From IMG/VR virus record IMGVR_UViG_3300045918_000340, positions 1 to 48,347 of that record: a stretch of 48,347 nucleotides of DNA. One strand, given 5' to 3'. This document shows, piece by piece, positions 7,484 through 14,364 of this stretch (its first letter is position 1; every line of letters starts with the position of its first letter). The translations under genes and the position numbers were made by a program. The DNA comes from a virus. The notes beneath the pieces were generated by a model. That model did no database searches. It saw only the letters and a program-made list of their open reading frames with translations, and was not told the origin of the DNA.

Positions 7484-8036
7484 GCCTACCGCGACGAGCC
7501 ATCTCGTCGCGATTTGCCAAGGCGAATGCCCTTTGTTTTTCAGAGGCATTCGCCTTGAACGCTTCAGAACGAACATGCCCTTGGGCATTCTTTTGCCCTC
7601 TCAACTTCAAGTTCGGCACGCCTATCTTGGCTTCGCTGATCGCTTTGTTCTTCGCAGCCTTCGCCTCTGGTGTAAGGTTAGCGTGATACGATTTCATTCT
7701 AGCGCTGTGTGCTGCTATTTGTTCTGGCGTTTTTGTATAACCACTTAGACCGTCACCGCCATCTGTAAGGTTATAGCCATTTGGTGCTTTAGTTTTGTAT
7801 TGAGCAATCAACTGAACTTCTAAAGCACAGAGGTCCTTGCGAGAGAAAGAACTCGCAATCTGTTCAACGGTAAAGGCATCAACACCGTATTTGCGGATCG
7901 CATTATAGAGAGCGATGTTATCATCTGCCTTCTTTGCCGTGTTCAGATGGGCTTTGAACCGACGGTTCAAAGAACCCTTCGTGATCCCGATGTATTGTTT
8001 GCCGTTCATGGTGTTAGTGATCAAGTAAGCAATCAT
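7458..8036 (-). CDS. GIY-YIG homing endonuclease
   Basis: 192 residues. The GIY-YIG core is MIAYLITNTMNGKQYIGIT, followed by the family Arg (SLNRRFKAH) and the Glu/Asn region (EVQLIAQY, GYNLTDGGDG). Basic helical DNA-binding repeats follow (SEAKIGVPN, GHVRSEAFK). A minus-facing late box lies 12 bases upstream. It is convergent with the helicase gene and overlaps its 3' end by 26 bases, exactly as the first endonuclease does with the vWA gene. Likely a selfish element that cuts the helicase region in genomes lacking it. Confidence 0.9.
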   Translation of the reverse strand: MIAYLITNTMNGKQYIGITKGSLNRRFKAHLNTAKKADDNIALYNAIRKYGVDAFTVEQIASSFSRKDLCALEVQLIAQYKTKAPNGYNLTDGGDGLSGYTKTPEQIAAHSARMKSYHANLTPEAKAAKNKAISEAKIGVPNLKLRGQKNAQGHVRSEAFKANASEKQRAFALANRDEMARRGRLRKSSSQC

Positions 8037-8047
8037 AGATCCTCCTC

Positions 8048-8056
8048 GTCTATTTA
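8048..8056 (-). promoter_or_regulatory. minus-strand late promoter GATAAATAG
   Basis: Faces the homing endonuclease at 7458-8036. Identical nine bases to the box at 4366-4374. Confidence 0.7.
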
Positions 8057-8071
8057 TCAGGAAAAGAAGGT

Positions 8072-8134
8072 ATTGTAACTGTCATTTCTTGGTTACACTT
8101 CATCGCTCACAGAACCCAAGATCTGTGGTAGAAT
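8072..8134 (+). promoter_or_regulatory. TAGAAT promoter with TGTAAC/GTTACA operator
   Basis: TGTAAC 8072-8077 and GTTACA 8090-8095 are 12 bases apart. The -10 TAGAAT is at 8129-8134, 33 bases after the right half-site and 26 bases before the ATG at 8161. Confidence 0.65.
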
Positions 8135-8160
8135 AGTGTCACTGAACAAAGGAGCCAACC

Positions 8161-8403
8161 ATGGCCGCCGTCACCAAGCTCGGTCTCGAAACTCACGTCG
8201 AGATCATCATCTACGATCCGTTGCCAACCGTCGTCAAGAAGCGCTTCGACAACTGCACCCGCCCCGCCATCATCGCCGCCATCGAGCGTGAGTATGGCGA
8301 TGACCTGATCGGCATCGCCATCTACGATGTCAGCAAGGTGCAGGTCGATGGCATCGTCTATCGCTCGGACCCCATCAACAAGACTAGCTGGAAGCGGAGC
8401 TGA
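8161..8403 (+). CDS. hypothetical protein
   Basis: 80 residues, first gene of a small operon behind the operator-type promoter. Mixed alpha/beta pattern (HVEIIIYDPLP, IIAAIEREYGDDLIGIAIYDV). The next gene starts 2 bases after the stop. Not recognised. Confidence 0.7.
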   Translation: MAAVTKLGLETHVEIIIYDPLPTVVKKRFDNCTRPAIIAAIEREYGDDLIGIAIYDVSKVQVDGIVYRSDPINKTSWKRS

Positions 8404-8405
8404 GC

Positions 8406-8678
8406 ATGGCTCAACTCAACGCACATCAACTTGGCGAGCTCGACGCTCGCGACTTTCTTGGCGACGACACGTGGCGCCGGTGGAAGCAGCTCTACGACGA
8501 AGCCATGGCCTATCGCAAGACCCTCAAGGGCAAGCCGACCGAGGAGCAGCGCGCTCAGCTCGAGGCGAACGCCGAGTGGGTTGCCTTCTGCGACCACGTG
8601 CTGTGGCACTCGGCTCGCCTTCGTGATCGGTGCTGCTGCCGGTCGTGCACTCAGAAACGTGACAGGATCACATCATGA
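8406..8678 (+). CDS. hypothetical helical protein
   Basis: 90 residues, mostly helical with many charged residues. The C-terminus carries a Cys-rich run (RCCCRSC) that could bind metal. It overlaps the next gene by ATGA. Not recognised. Confidence 0.65.
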   Translation: MAQLNAHQLGELDARDFLGDDTWRRWKQLYDEAMAYRKTLKGKPTEEQRAQLEANAEWVAFCDHVLWHSARLRDRCCCRSCTQKRDRITS

Positions 8679-8938
8679 ACTTCGAATCAGTTAGCGACCT
8701 CACCATGAACCGCATGGTCAGCGTGCCAGACGCCAAGCAGAACATCGTTCGTCTGGACGACGGCGAGCTGCTGCTGGTCTCCATTCAGCTGCCGAATGGG
8801 CAAGAGCGCCTCATCAAGATCTCCAGCATGGGTTGGATGACGCTGGTCGAGGCGCCGCGCGAGAAGACCGAGCTGCTGTTCCGCATGGGACCACCGTCCT
8901 TCGCCGTCAACGAAGTCTGCTTCGATCCTCGAGGATAA
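8675..8938 (+). CDS. hypothetical beta-rich protein
   Basis: 87 residues, overlapping the previous stop. Short strands (NIVRLDDGELLLVSIQL) suggest a small beta fold. The last codons run into a late box. Not recognised. Confidence 0.68.
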   Translation: MNFESVSDLTMNRMVSVPDAKQNIVRLDDGELLLVSIQLPNGQERLIKISSMGWMTLVEAPREKTELLFRMGPPSFAVNEVCFDPRG

Positions 8939-8942
8939 ATAG
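8934..8942 (+). promoter_or_regulatory. late promoter GATAAATAG
   Basis: Overlaps the stop of the preceding gene and lies 34 bases before the 15-codon leader frame. Confidence 0.65.
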
Positions 8943-8975
8943 ATCTCCCACCAACCGCACCTTTAGGAGGATGCT

Positions 8976-9023
8976 ATGACACCGCTAAACGCAATTCCAA
9001 TGGAACACCTCGTCGCTCTGTAA
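8976..9023 (+). CDS. 15-codon leader peptide or decayed gene start
   Basis: MTPLNAIPMEHLVAL behind a perfect AGGAGG site 5 bases upstream. The frame of the next gene (9050) stays open upstream across this stretch and reads like protein but has no start codon. Either this is a translated leader that feeds ribosomes onward, or one base change has separated the original start from its gene. Confidence 0.4.
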   Translation: MTPLNAIPMEHLVAL

Positions 9024-9049
9024 ACGGCATCTCGCCGAAGTTCCGGCGA

Positions 9050-9388
9050 ATGTCGGAGCTGTATCGTCACTTCGGAACGCCCATGGGGCGAACCTTAATC
9101 TTCGATGACGACGCTTTGCTTTCGTTGTATAATCACGAAAGCTATGGAACACCCCTCAGCGAGCGCAATGGGTTCGCCGTTGGCAAGCAGTACCTGAACC
9201 TGACGGTAACCGCTTGGCGTGAGATGATCCTCGAGGGGACGCTCGCTAAGTTCGAGCTGTACGAGGACCCTGCCTACCCGCACTGGTGGTTGGACGGTGT
9301 GCTGAACAATCTCTACAAGGACATGACCTATGAAGATCTCCTCAAGACGTCCCGCGTCGGTGGAAGCCATCGTATCCGACATTCGTGA
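9050..9388 (+). CDS. hypothetical protein, possibly 5'-truncated
   Basis: 112 residues from ATG 9050, which lacks a good ribosome site. Upstream codons in the same frame continue open for about 26 codons. The middle is Trp/Tyr-rich (AYPHWWLDGVLNNLY). The last 59 bases overlap the next gene in another frame. Not recognised. Confidence 0.6.
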   Translation: MSELYRHFGTPMGRTLIFDDDALLSLYNHESYGTPLSERNGFAVGKQYLNLTVTAWREMILEGTLAKFELYEDPAYPHWWLDGVLNNLYKDMTYEDLLKTSRVGGSHRIRHS

Positions 9389-9623
9389 CAAGTGGAGCGC
9401 CGAGGACCTGGCCTTCGTAAAGTCTGGCGCTTTCTCGATGGGCGCCGTTGGGCGTCGCATTCGCAACGAGTACGGGCTGTGGAATCCGTCGTGTCCGCTG
9501 ACCGCACGCTGGCACGCTGACCCTGCCAACCGCTTCATTCGTGACGGCATCGACTTCTCCGTCGACCATCCGGACAGCGTGGCCGAGCGCATCGAGAGCC
9601 TGCTTCGGGAGCAGCTGCAATGA
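9330..9623 (+). CDS. DUF6794-like hypothetical protein
   Basis: 97 residues. The core GAVGRRIRNEYGLWN, followed by a DFSVDHPDSVAE block, resembles a small family of unknown function (DUF6794), in which a GxxIRNxxGLW motif is followed by an HPDD motif. A GTG at 9360 is an alternative start that would remove most of the overlap with the preceding gene. Confidence 0.7.
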   Translation: MKISSRRPASVEAIVSDIRDKWSAEDLAFVKSGAFSMGAVGRRIRNEYGLWNPSCPLTARWHADPANRFIRDGIDFSVDHPDSVAERIESLLREQLQ

Positions 9624-10192
9624 AGATCCTCTTTCTCGATATCGACGGCGTGCTGAACAGCTCACGCTCCGTGCTGGCCCGCAGCGGACAGCACCTGATG
9701 AACATTGGTGCTTACAATGCAGTGCGCATGCTCTGCGCTGGCGAGCTGCCGTACGGCATCAAGCAATCGCTGGAGACGGTCGACCCAGTCGCCGTTGACC
9801 TCGTCAATCGCTTGCTCTCGAAGGATGAGGACCTGCGCATCGTGCTGTCCAGCTCACATCGCTCGTACTTCTCCTCTGTCGCCTATCTGACGCAGTTCGG
9901 CTCTGGCGAGCATCTCGCCGCGCTTCAGACCTACCTCAAGGCGCTTGGGCTGATGGCTGATCGCCTCATCGGCTGCACGCCGCAGCTCCACACCTACCGT
10001 GGCACCGAGTGTCGCAAGTGGTTGGAAGAGCATCGTGAGGTGCGATACGCGTGCGCGCTCGACGATGGCGCCGACTTTCACAAGGGCGACTGCTACCACG
10101 TGCTCGTCAATCCAGCCATTGGCTTCTCAGCGGACGACTACTACCAAGTATGTCGCCACCTCTTCATCGACGAAAGTCCCATTCTGATCTAA
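9620..10192 (+). CDS. HAD-family hydrolase
   Basis: 190 residues. Motif I is FLDIDGVLN, with nucleophile D7 and acid D9. Motif II is IVLSSSH and the late acidic motif is ALDDGADF. This matches the HAD group found alone or fused in phage RNA-repair proteins, where it acts as a phosphatase on nucleotides or RNA ends; the substrate here is unknown. It overlaps the previous gene by 4 bases and is followed by a GGAGG site for the next. Confidence 0.85.
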   Translation: MKILFLDIDGVLNSSRSVLARSGQHLMNIGAYNAVRMLCAGELPYGIKQSLETVDPVAVDLVNRLLSKDEDLRIVLSSSHRSYFSSVAYLTQFGSGEHLAALQTYLKALGLMADRLIGCTPQLHTYRGTECRKWLEEHREVRYACALDDGADFHKGDCYHVLVNPAIGFSADDYYQVCRHLFIDESPILI

Positions 10193-10201
10193 GGAGGCAT
10201 C

Positions 10202-10384
10202 ATGCCTGAATTCAAAGCTGGCGACGTCGTTCGCCTCAAGTCCGGTGGTCCGCGCATGACCTTGTACTTCATCTCTGGTGCGAACGTGACCTGCAAGTAC
10301 TTCAACAAGGTCACTGGGCTGATCGTGCAGGAGACGTTCTTCATGCACATGCTCGAGGTCGCCTTGCCGGGCGAAGGCGAATGA
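10202..10384 (+). CDS. DUF2158 (YodC-like) small protein
   Basis: 60 residues beginning FKAGDVVRLKSGGPRMT, the signature of the DUF2158/YodC family. Function unknown; the fold is small and beta-rich. Overlaps the next gene by ATGA. Confidence 0.82.
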   Translation: MPEFKAGDVVRLKSGGPRMTLYFISGANVTCKYFNKVTGLIVQETFFMHMLEVALPGEGE

Positions 10385-10680
10385 GAAAGCCTACCTACGA
10401 AGAGCTCGAGGGTGGACTCCGCTCGTTCGCCTTTCGCGTGAACTTCCATCGCACGATGTCCATGGACAATCAAGCGGTGCTGAACGACCTCGCTGACCTG
10501 GACGCCTACGTTCAAGCGCACAGCAGCCACAACGGCGAGAACCCGCAGAAGCTCATCGACGCTCGCGTCAACGAAGCCTTCTGGCTGCGCATCGCCAAGA
10601 TGACACCGCCGGCCAGGGTGCCGACCGAGCCGAAGGTTGCCAAGGAGCGCAAGCCGCGCAAGAAGAAGGACGCCGTATGA
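10381..10680 (+). CDS. hypothetical protein with basic tail
   Basis: 99 residues. Helical body, then a C-terminal tail of Lys/Arg/Pro (KERKPRKKKDAV), so nucleic-acid contact is plausible. Overlaps neighbours at both ends by 4 bases. Not recognised. Confidence 0.68.
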   Translation: MRKPTYEELEGGLRSFAFRVNFHRTMSMDNQAVLNDLADLDAYVQAHSSHNGENPQKLIDARVNEAFWLRIAKMTPPARVPTEPKVAKERKPRKKKDAV

Positions 10681-10817
10681 ACAGCATTGAACGAATGCTC
10701 GAGCACATCATCGAGATGCAGCGCTGGGCAGCTCAGGACCCCGTGAAGAACGATGCGCTGCTCAATCACCTGCTGCGCGTTCGTGACGAGCTCGAGCGTC
10801 GGCTGGCGAAATCATGA
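10677..10817 (+). CDS. small helical protein
   Basis: 46 residues (starts MNSIERMLEHIIEMQRW), two short amphipathic helices. Start and stop overlap neighbours as ATGA, which supports translation. Not recognised. Confidence 0.62.
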   Translation: MNSIERMLEHIIEMQRWAAQDPVKNDALLNHLLRVRDELERRLAKS

Positions 10818-10978
10818 GCGTGAAGAACGTTGAGCTGCCCGCTCAGTACTTCGACAAGGCGCGCCTCGAAGCCGATGCGCTGCGCGCCGAGTGGTGGGCG
10901 TACATCGAGAAGAATCAGAAGACTCTGACGTCCATTCCGACGTTTCAAGAATGGTACGCGCAGCGCTCGCCGTCTTGA
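10814..10978 (+). CDS. small hypothetical protein
   Basis: 54 residues, charged and helical with a Trp pair (AEWWAYIEK). It starts in an ATGA overlap; its last 28 bases overlap the signal peptide of the D,D-peptidase in another frame. Not recognised. Confidence 0.6.
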   Translation: MSVKNVELPAQYFDKARLEADALRAEWWAYIEKNQKTLTSIPTFQEWYAQRSPS

Positions 10979-11736
10979 TGCTGTGCTTCAGCTGTCTCGC
11001 TCACGCGGTGACAGCTGAAGCTTACATCGTCATCGACGCTGACCGCGGCGTGCTGCTCGAGAAGAATGCGGACGACGTTCGCTCCATCGCCTCCATCACC
11101 AAGCTGATCACGGCGCGAGCCGCCATCGATCAGGATCAAGAGACGCTCATTCGCATTCTGCCTGAGGATTTGAAGCTCGGGCACATGCGGCGCACTCCAC
11201 TGCGCGCTGGCGGACTCTACTCTCGCCGCGAGCTGATCGAGCTGACGCTCGTCTCCTCGGACAACGTCGCCGCCATTGCGCTTGGGCGCTACGCCACCTC
11301 ACCGGTCTTTCTACCAGAGAACACGCGCTACGTCGAGGCGTCTGGTCTTGATGCGGGCAACGTCTCAACGGCGCGTGAGATTGCTGAGTTCGCTCAGGGG
11401 CTGCTCGCCACGCCGTTGGCTGACATCTCAACGCGCTCGACAGCTTCAATTGGCAATACCGAACGAGGCTCGACGAACCCGCTCATTCTGAACCCAAGGT
11501 GGAATTTTCTACTTTCGAAGACCGGCTTCATCAACCGCTCAGGAGGGTGCGTAGTGACGATCATCGTGACGGGTGGTAGACTATTGACCTTCGTTGTTCT
11601 GGGGTCCAGGAGCATTCCTGATCGTTGGAGGGACCTTCAGGAGCTGCGGCGCATGGTCGATGAGAACGCTCCGCCGGATCAGATTGTAACGCGAGCAAAG
11701 CGTTACAAATCGGTTCGACACAACGCTTCGCGTTGA
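10951..11736 (+). CDS. exported D,D-peptidase, peptidase S11 (PBP7/DacA type)
   Basis: 261 residues with a signal peptide (1-19, AHA). All three catalytic motifs of penicillin-binding S11 peptidases are present in order: SxxK (S48-ITK51), SxN (S103-DN105) and KTG (K190-TG192). It should cut D-Ala-D-Ala ends or D-Ala cross-links of periplasmic peptidoglycan. Members with a C-terminal amphipathic anchor are longer; this one ends early, like PBP7-type endopeptidases. The ATG at 10951 places the signal peptide correctly. It could aid lysis, local wall opening or protection of the wall. The 3' end contains the TGTAAC/GTTACA operator of the next gene. Confidence 0.9.
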   Translation: MVRAALAVLMLCFSCLAHAVTAEAYIVIDADRGVLLEKNADDVRSIASITKLITARAAIDQDQETLIRILPEDLKLGHMRRTPLRAGGLYSRRELIELTLVSSDNVAAIALGRYATSPVFLPENTRYVEASGLDAGNVSTAREIAEFAQGLLATPLADISTRSTASIGNTERGSTNPLILNPRWNFLLSKTGFINRSGGCVVTIIVTGGRLLTFVVLGSRSIPDRWRDLQELRRMVDENAPPDQIVTRAKRYKSVRHNASR

Positions 11737-11745
11737 TGTTATAAT
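11685..11745 (+). promoter_or_regulatory. TATAAT promoter with TGTAAC/GTTACA operator
   Basis: TGTAAC 11685-11690 and GTTACA 11702-11707, spacer 11, both inside the end of the peptidase gene. TATAAT at 11740-11745 is 32 bases further and 26 bases before ATG 11772. Confidence 0.7.
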
Positions 11746-11771
11746 CGAGCCACGATAACTCGGAGCCGCAC

Positions 11772-12182
11772 ATGGCAGACATTCGCACTATCACCCTCAA
11801 GGCCAACTCAATCGTTGCTGTCGAGCGTGACACCCATCAGCTCGGCATCCCCGGCATGTCGTTCGTCCTGTTCAAGCCGTACCTCGCCACGCGACAACTG
11901 GTCGAGACGATCGAAGAAGGTGAGCGCATTCGAGTCGAGCTCAAGGACATCGGCGGCGCGCACACCAGCGACCTGGTCTTCATCTGGGACGGCTTCTTCA
12001 CGGACACTCGAATCAACACGATGGTGATCGAGGTCGGCATCGACGACCTGGTCGATGACGTGGTCGCCGAACCGACGGCCGATGAGGTTCGAGTCATGCA
12101 TGACGGCGAGCTTCGCACCCTCACTGAGGCCTACGCCGAAACCCTCAACGGCAAGCTCAACGCCATCTTCGGCACTCCATAA
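11772..12182 (+). CDS. hypothetical acidic protein
   Basis: 136 residues, acidic, with a beta-rich N-terminal two thirds and a helical C-terminus (LTEAYAETLNGKLNAIF). Expressed from the operator-type promoter. Its stop overlaps the late box in front of tRNA-Arg. Not recognised. Confidence 0.7.
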   Translation: MADIRTITLKANSIVAVERDTHQLGIPGMSFVLFKPYLATRQLVETIEEGERIRVELKDIGGAHTSDLVFIWDGFFTDTRINTMVIEVGIDDLVDDVVAEPTADEVRVMHDGELRTLTEAYAETLNGKLNAIFGTP

Positions 12183-12186
12183 ATAC
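12178..12186 (+). promoter_or_regulatory. late promoter CATAAATAC
   Basis: Overlaps the preceding stop and lies 4 bases before tRNA-Arg(CCT), which would be the first transcribed sequence. Confidence 0.6.
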
Positions 12187-12189
12187 TAC

Positions 12190-12264
12190 ACCGCCATAGT
12201 CCAACGGAGAGGACGGGGACCTCCTAAGTCTCAGACGCTGGTTCGATTCCAGCTGGCGGTACCA
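12190..12264 (+). tRNA. tRNA-Arg (anticodon CCT)
   Basis: Acceptor ACCGCCA/TGGCGGT, discriminator A, encoded CCA. Anticodon loop ctCCTaa closed by GGGAC/GTCTC. T-arm GCTGG-TTCGATT-CCAGC. Confidence 0.92.
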
Positions 12265-12271
12265 ACACCAC

Positions 12272-12805
12272 ATGATCACACAACTTCACGATCCCGATCG
12301 ACCGCTGATTCTGCGCCACCTTCTGGCTCTCAATCGCGAGGATCGCTACCTTCGCTTCTTCGCCTCGCTTGGCGACTACGCCATCACGCACTACGTCAAC
12401 AACGTCCTCGACATGAACGCGGGCCGAGCCTACGGTGCGGTGGTCGACGGCAAGCTCGTTGGCTTCGCGCACATCAGCTCGATCATTCCGGCTGGTGAGC
12501 ACATCATGGCTGAGTTCGCCGTGTCGGTGGATCGTGATCAGCGCGGCGCCGGATTGGCAAGTCAGCTGCTCTTCATCGCCATTCAGTATGCCGAGGAGGA
12601 GGGCATCAACACGCTCTTCATGTCCTGCCTGCGCGAGAACAAGGCCATGCAGCACATCGCTCGCAAGGCCGGGCTGAACGTCGTCGTGAACGCCGACGAG
12701 GCCTACGCCGACCTCACCACCACGCCGAAGTCGGTCATCTCCGTCTACGACAAGGTCGAGATGCTCGACGAGGATCTTTCCAACATTGCACTGGGGCTGA
12801 TATGA
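12272..12805 (+). CDS. GNAT-family N-acetyltransferase
   Basis: 177 residues. The acetyl-CoA-binding motif A is EFAVSVDRDQRGAGLASQLL, preceded by the strand pair AYGAVVDGKLVGFAHIS. The C-terminal ENKAMQHIARKAGL is motif B. It should move an acetyl group to an amine on a small molecule, peptide or protein; the target cannot be read from sequence. It follows tRNA-Arg by 7 bases and overlaps the next gene by ATGA. Confidence 0.88.
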   Translation: MITQLHDPDRPLILRHLLALNREDRYLRFFASLGDYAITHYVNNVLDMNAGRAYGAVVDGKLVGFAHISSIIPAGEHIMAEFAVSVDRDQRGAGLASQLLFIAIQYAEEEGINTLFMSCLRENKAMQHIARKAGLNVVVNADEAYADLTTTPKSVISVYDKVEMLDEDLSNIALGLI

Positions 12806-13050
12806 GCAAGGGTGACGATCAAATCTGGCACGCGAATCGGACCTCGCAGGGTGAGAACGCTGGCATGCACATCAAGCTGCTGTCGTGGCAGCACGTGTTC
12901 AACGGCGACAAGACGCGCTGGATGGGCGGGCGTGAAGAGTGCTCGGTGGTCGCGGACCGTGCCTGCTACTCCTACTACGCGTGGAACGAGCGCATCTACC
13001 GTGTGGACGGCGACACCGACACCGGCCTGACGATCGCCGACGTGTCATGA
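12802..13050 (+). CDS. hypothetical protein
   Basis: 82 residues with several Trp and Tyr residues and a CSVVADRACYSYYAW stretch. Overlaps neighbours at both ends by 4 bases. Not recognised. Confidence 0.65.
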   Translation: MSKGDDQIWHANRTSQGENAGMHIKLLSWQHVFNGDKTRWMGGREECSVVADRACYSYYAWNERIYRVDGDTDTGLTIADVS

Positions 13051-13361
13051 CCGAGCGCATCTACCTCAACGTCCTGCGCGACGGCGAGCCGACCATTCTG
13101 GCCATCTCCAAGTCGACGTATCGACGCATGCTCGACGTGCTGAAGTTCGCACAGCAAGAGCTGGAGCGCGAGCAGCTGCTCAACGGGCCGCGCGTCGCAG
13201 CGGCAAAGTTCAAACGGAGCAAGCTGTGGGTCAACACATCACGCACGAATATCTACACACATCCATGGCTGGTTCCTACTGGGTACAGTGCGAGGTGGTC
13301 CGCGAAACTGAGACCCACTTCGTTATCAAGTACTTGGACCCACTCGTCGACGAGACGATGA
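13047..13361 (+). CDS. hypothetical protein with overprinted tail
   Basis: 104 residues. The first 60 (MTERIYLNVLRDGEPTILAI and a helix with LKFAQQELEREQ) look like a normal gene. The last 40 residues are Ser/Thr/Arg-rich and overlap the next gene in another frame. A frameshift or a lost stop near 13220 is likely. Confidence 0.55.
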   Translation: MTERIYLNVLRDGEPTILAISKSTYRRMLDVLKFAQQELEREQLLNGPRVAAAKFKRSKLWVNTSRTNIYTHPWLVPTGYSARWSAKLRPTSLSSTWTHSSTRR

Positions 13362-13435
13362 CCTGCATGACTCGCAAGTGCTACACTCGTGAGGTTGCCG
13401 AACCTGTTTTGCCCGACGAGCAGGACTGGTTTTGA
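13226..13435 (+). CDS. small hypothetical protein
   Basis: 69 residues from ATG 13226, or 56 from ATG 13265, which would start MAGSYWVQCEVV. It contains two Cys near the middle and a beta-rich pattern (VQCEVVRETETHFVIKYLD). It overlaps the previous gene by up to 136 bases. Not recognised. Confidence 0.58.
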   Translation: MGQHITHEYLHTSMAGSYWVQCEVVRETETHFVIKYLDPLVDETMTCMTRKCYTREVAEPVLPDEQDWF

Positions 13436-13438
13436 AGA

Positions 13439-13444
13439 TAGAAT
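13439..13444 (+). promoter_or_regulatory. -10 box TAGAAT
   Basis: 38 bases before the membrane protein start; no -35 or GTTACA half-site seen. Confidence 0.4.
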
Positions 13445-13481
13445 AGCCTTACCATCAACCTGATTCAAAGGGATTTTCAAA

Positions 13482-14318
13482 ATGCTGTTTCTCGGACTTG
13501 GGCTCATCGAGCTCCTCTTTTGCGCGGTGCTGCTCATCGCGCTCATCATCGCCACGGCCTTCGACCGGCGTGGTCACGAAGCCTACAAGTGGCTCGTGCT
13601 GATCGTCGGCGGTGCCTTTCTGTGGGTTCACTTCGGTGACTCCTTCACGCTGTGGGGCAACGCACACGTCGCCGCCGTCATCGACCCGGTCTCGCAGAAG
13701 GTCACCAAGGAAGCCTACGACCGCGTCGTCCTCTGGGATGCCGTGATGACCGCAGCCTTCTGGCGACCAGCTGGTCTCTACTTCGGTGCTGGTCTCCTCT
13801 ACGTCCTGTTCGAATTCTTCTTCGGCATCTGGCGCGCCAAGAACCAGTACGCTGACCGTTGGGCGAAGTTCCTCAAGACGACCATCAACGGCAAGCTCTT
13901 CATCAGCGGCGAAGAACTGTTCGGCGTCAATGAGCAGCTGGCCTCCAAGGGTCAAGACGAGCTCAAGAGCGGCGACACCTACTCGACGATCTTCCGCTCG
14001 GCATCCGCCAACGGTGACATCGTTCCGCTGGTCGTCTTCGCTCGTGATCGCATCGACGGCAAGTTCGACAAGTCGAACACCAAGGCCGAGTGGATTCACG
14101 TCGAGCGCATCGACGGCACCCTCGAGATCGAGCCGAAGATCGCCAAGTGGAACCTGACACAGTGGGTCACGGCTTGGACGCTGTTCTGGCCAGCCTACGG
14201 TCTGAGCCTGATCTTTGGCGACCTGCTCGCCGAAGCGTGGAAGGCCTTCACTGACTTCCTGGTCTACATCAGCCGCCACATCGTGAAGTTCAGCTTCGCC
14301 GGCATCTTCAAGTTCTAA
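13482..14318 (+). CDS. multi-spanning membrane protein
   Basis: 278 residues. Hydrophobic helices at about 2-25, 35-53 and 93-118, then a soluble domain of about 90 residues (120-215), then one or two C-terminal helices (WVTAWTLFWPAYGLSLIF). The soluble loop carries FISGEELFGVNEQL and several short strands. Not assigned to a family. Confidence 0.72.
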   Translation: MLFLGLGLIELLFCAVLLIALIIATAFDRRGHEAYKWLVLIVGGAFLWVHFGDSFTLWGNAHVAAVIDPVSQKVTKEAYDRVVLWDAVMTAAFWRPAGLYFGAGLLYVLFEFFFGIWRAKNQYADRWAKFLKTTINGKLFISGEELFGVNEQLASKGQDELKSGDTYSTIFRSASANGDIVPLVVFARDRIDGKFDKSNTKAEWIHVERIDGTLEIEPKIAKWNLTQWVTAWTLFWPAYGLSLIFGDLLAEAWKAFTDFLVYISRHIVKFSFAGIFKF

Positions 14319-14333
14319 GGACTTGAGCCAATC

Positions 14334-14355
14334 GGGTGGGACGCAAGTCCCGCCC
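14334..14355 (+). promoter_or_regulatory. 9-bp hairpin with GCAA loop before the phosphatase gene
   Basis: GGGTGGGAC-GCAA-GTCCCGCCC folds as a perfect 9-bp stem (one G-U) capped by a GNRA loop, ending 9 bases before the ATG at 14365. It could end transcription of the membrane-protein gene weakly, or act as a leader structure controlling phosphatase translation. The following CCTTTCGGGG may add a small stem. Confidence 0.55.
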
Positions 14356-14364
14356 TTTCGGGGT

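Noticed and set aside
5804-7588. A 594-codon open frame on the minus strand across the helicase gene
   Set aside because: It is the antisense shadow of a clear UvrD-family helicase with all motifs; GC-biased third positions keep it open.
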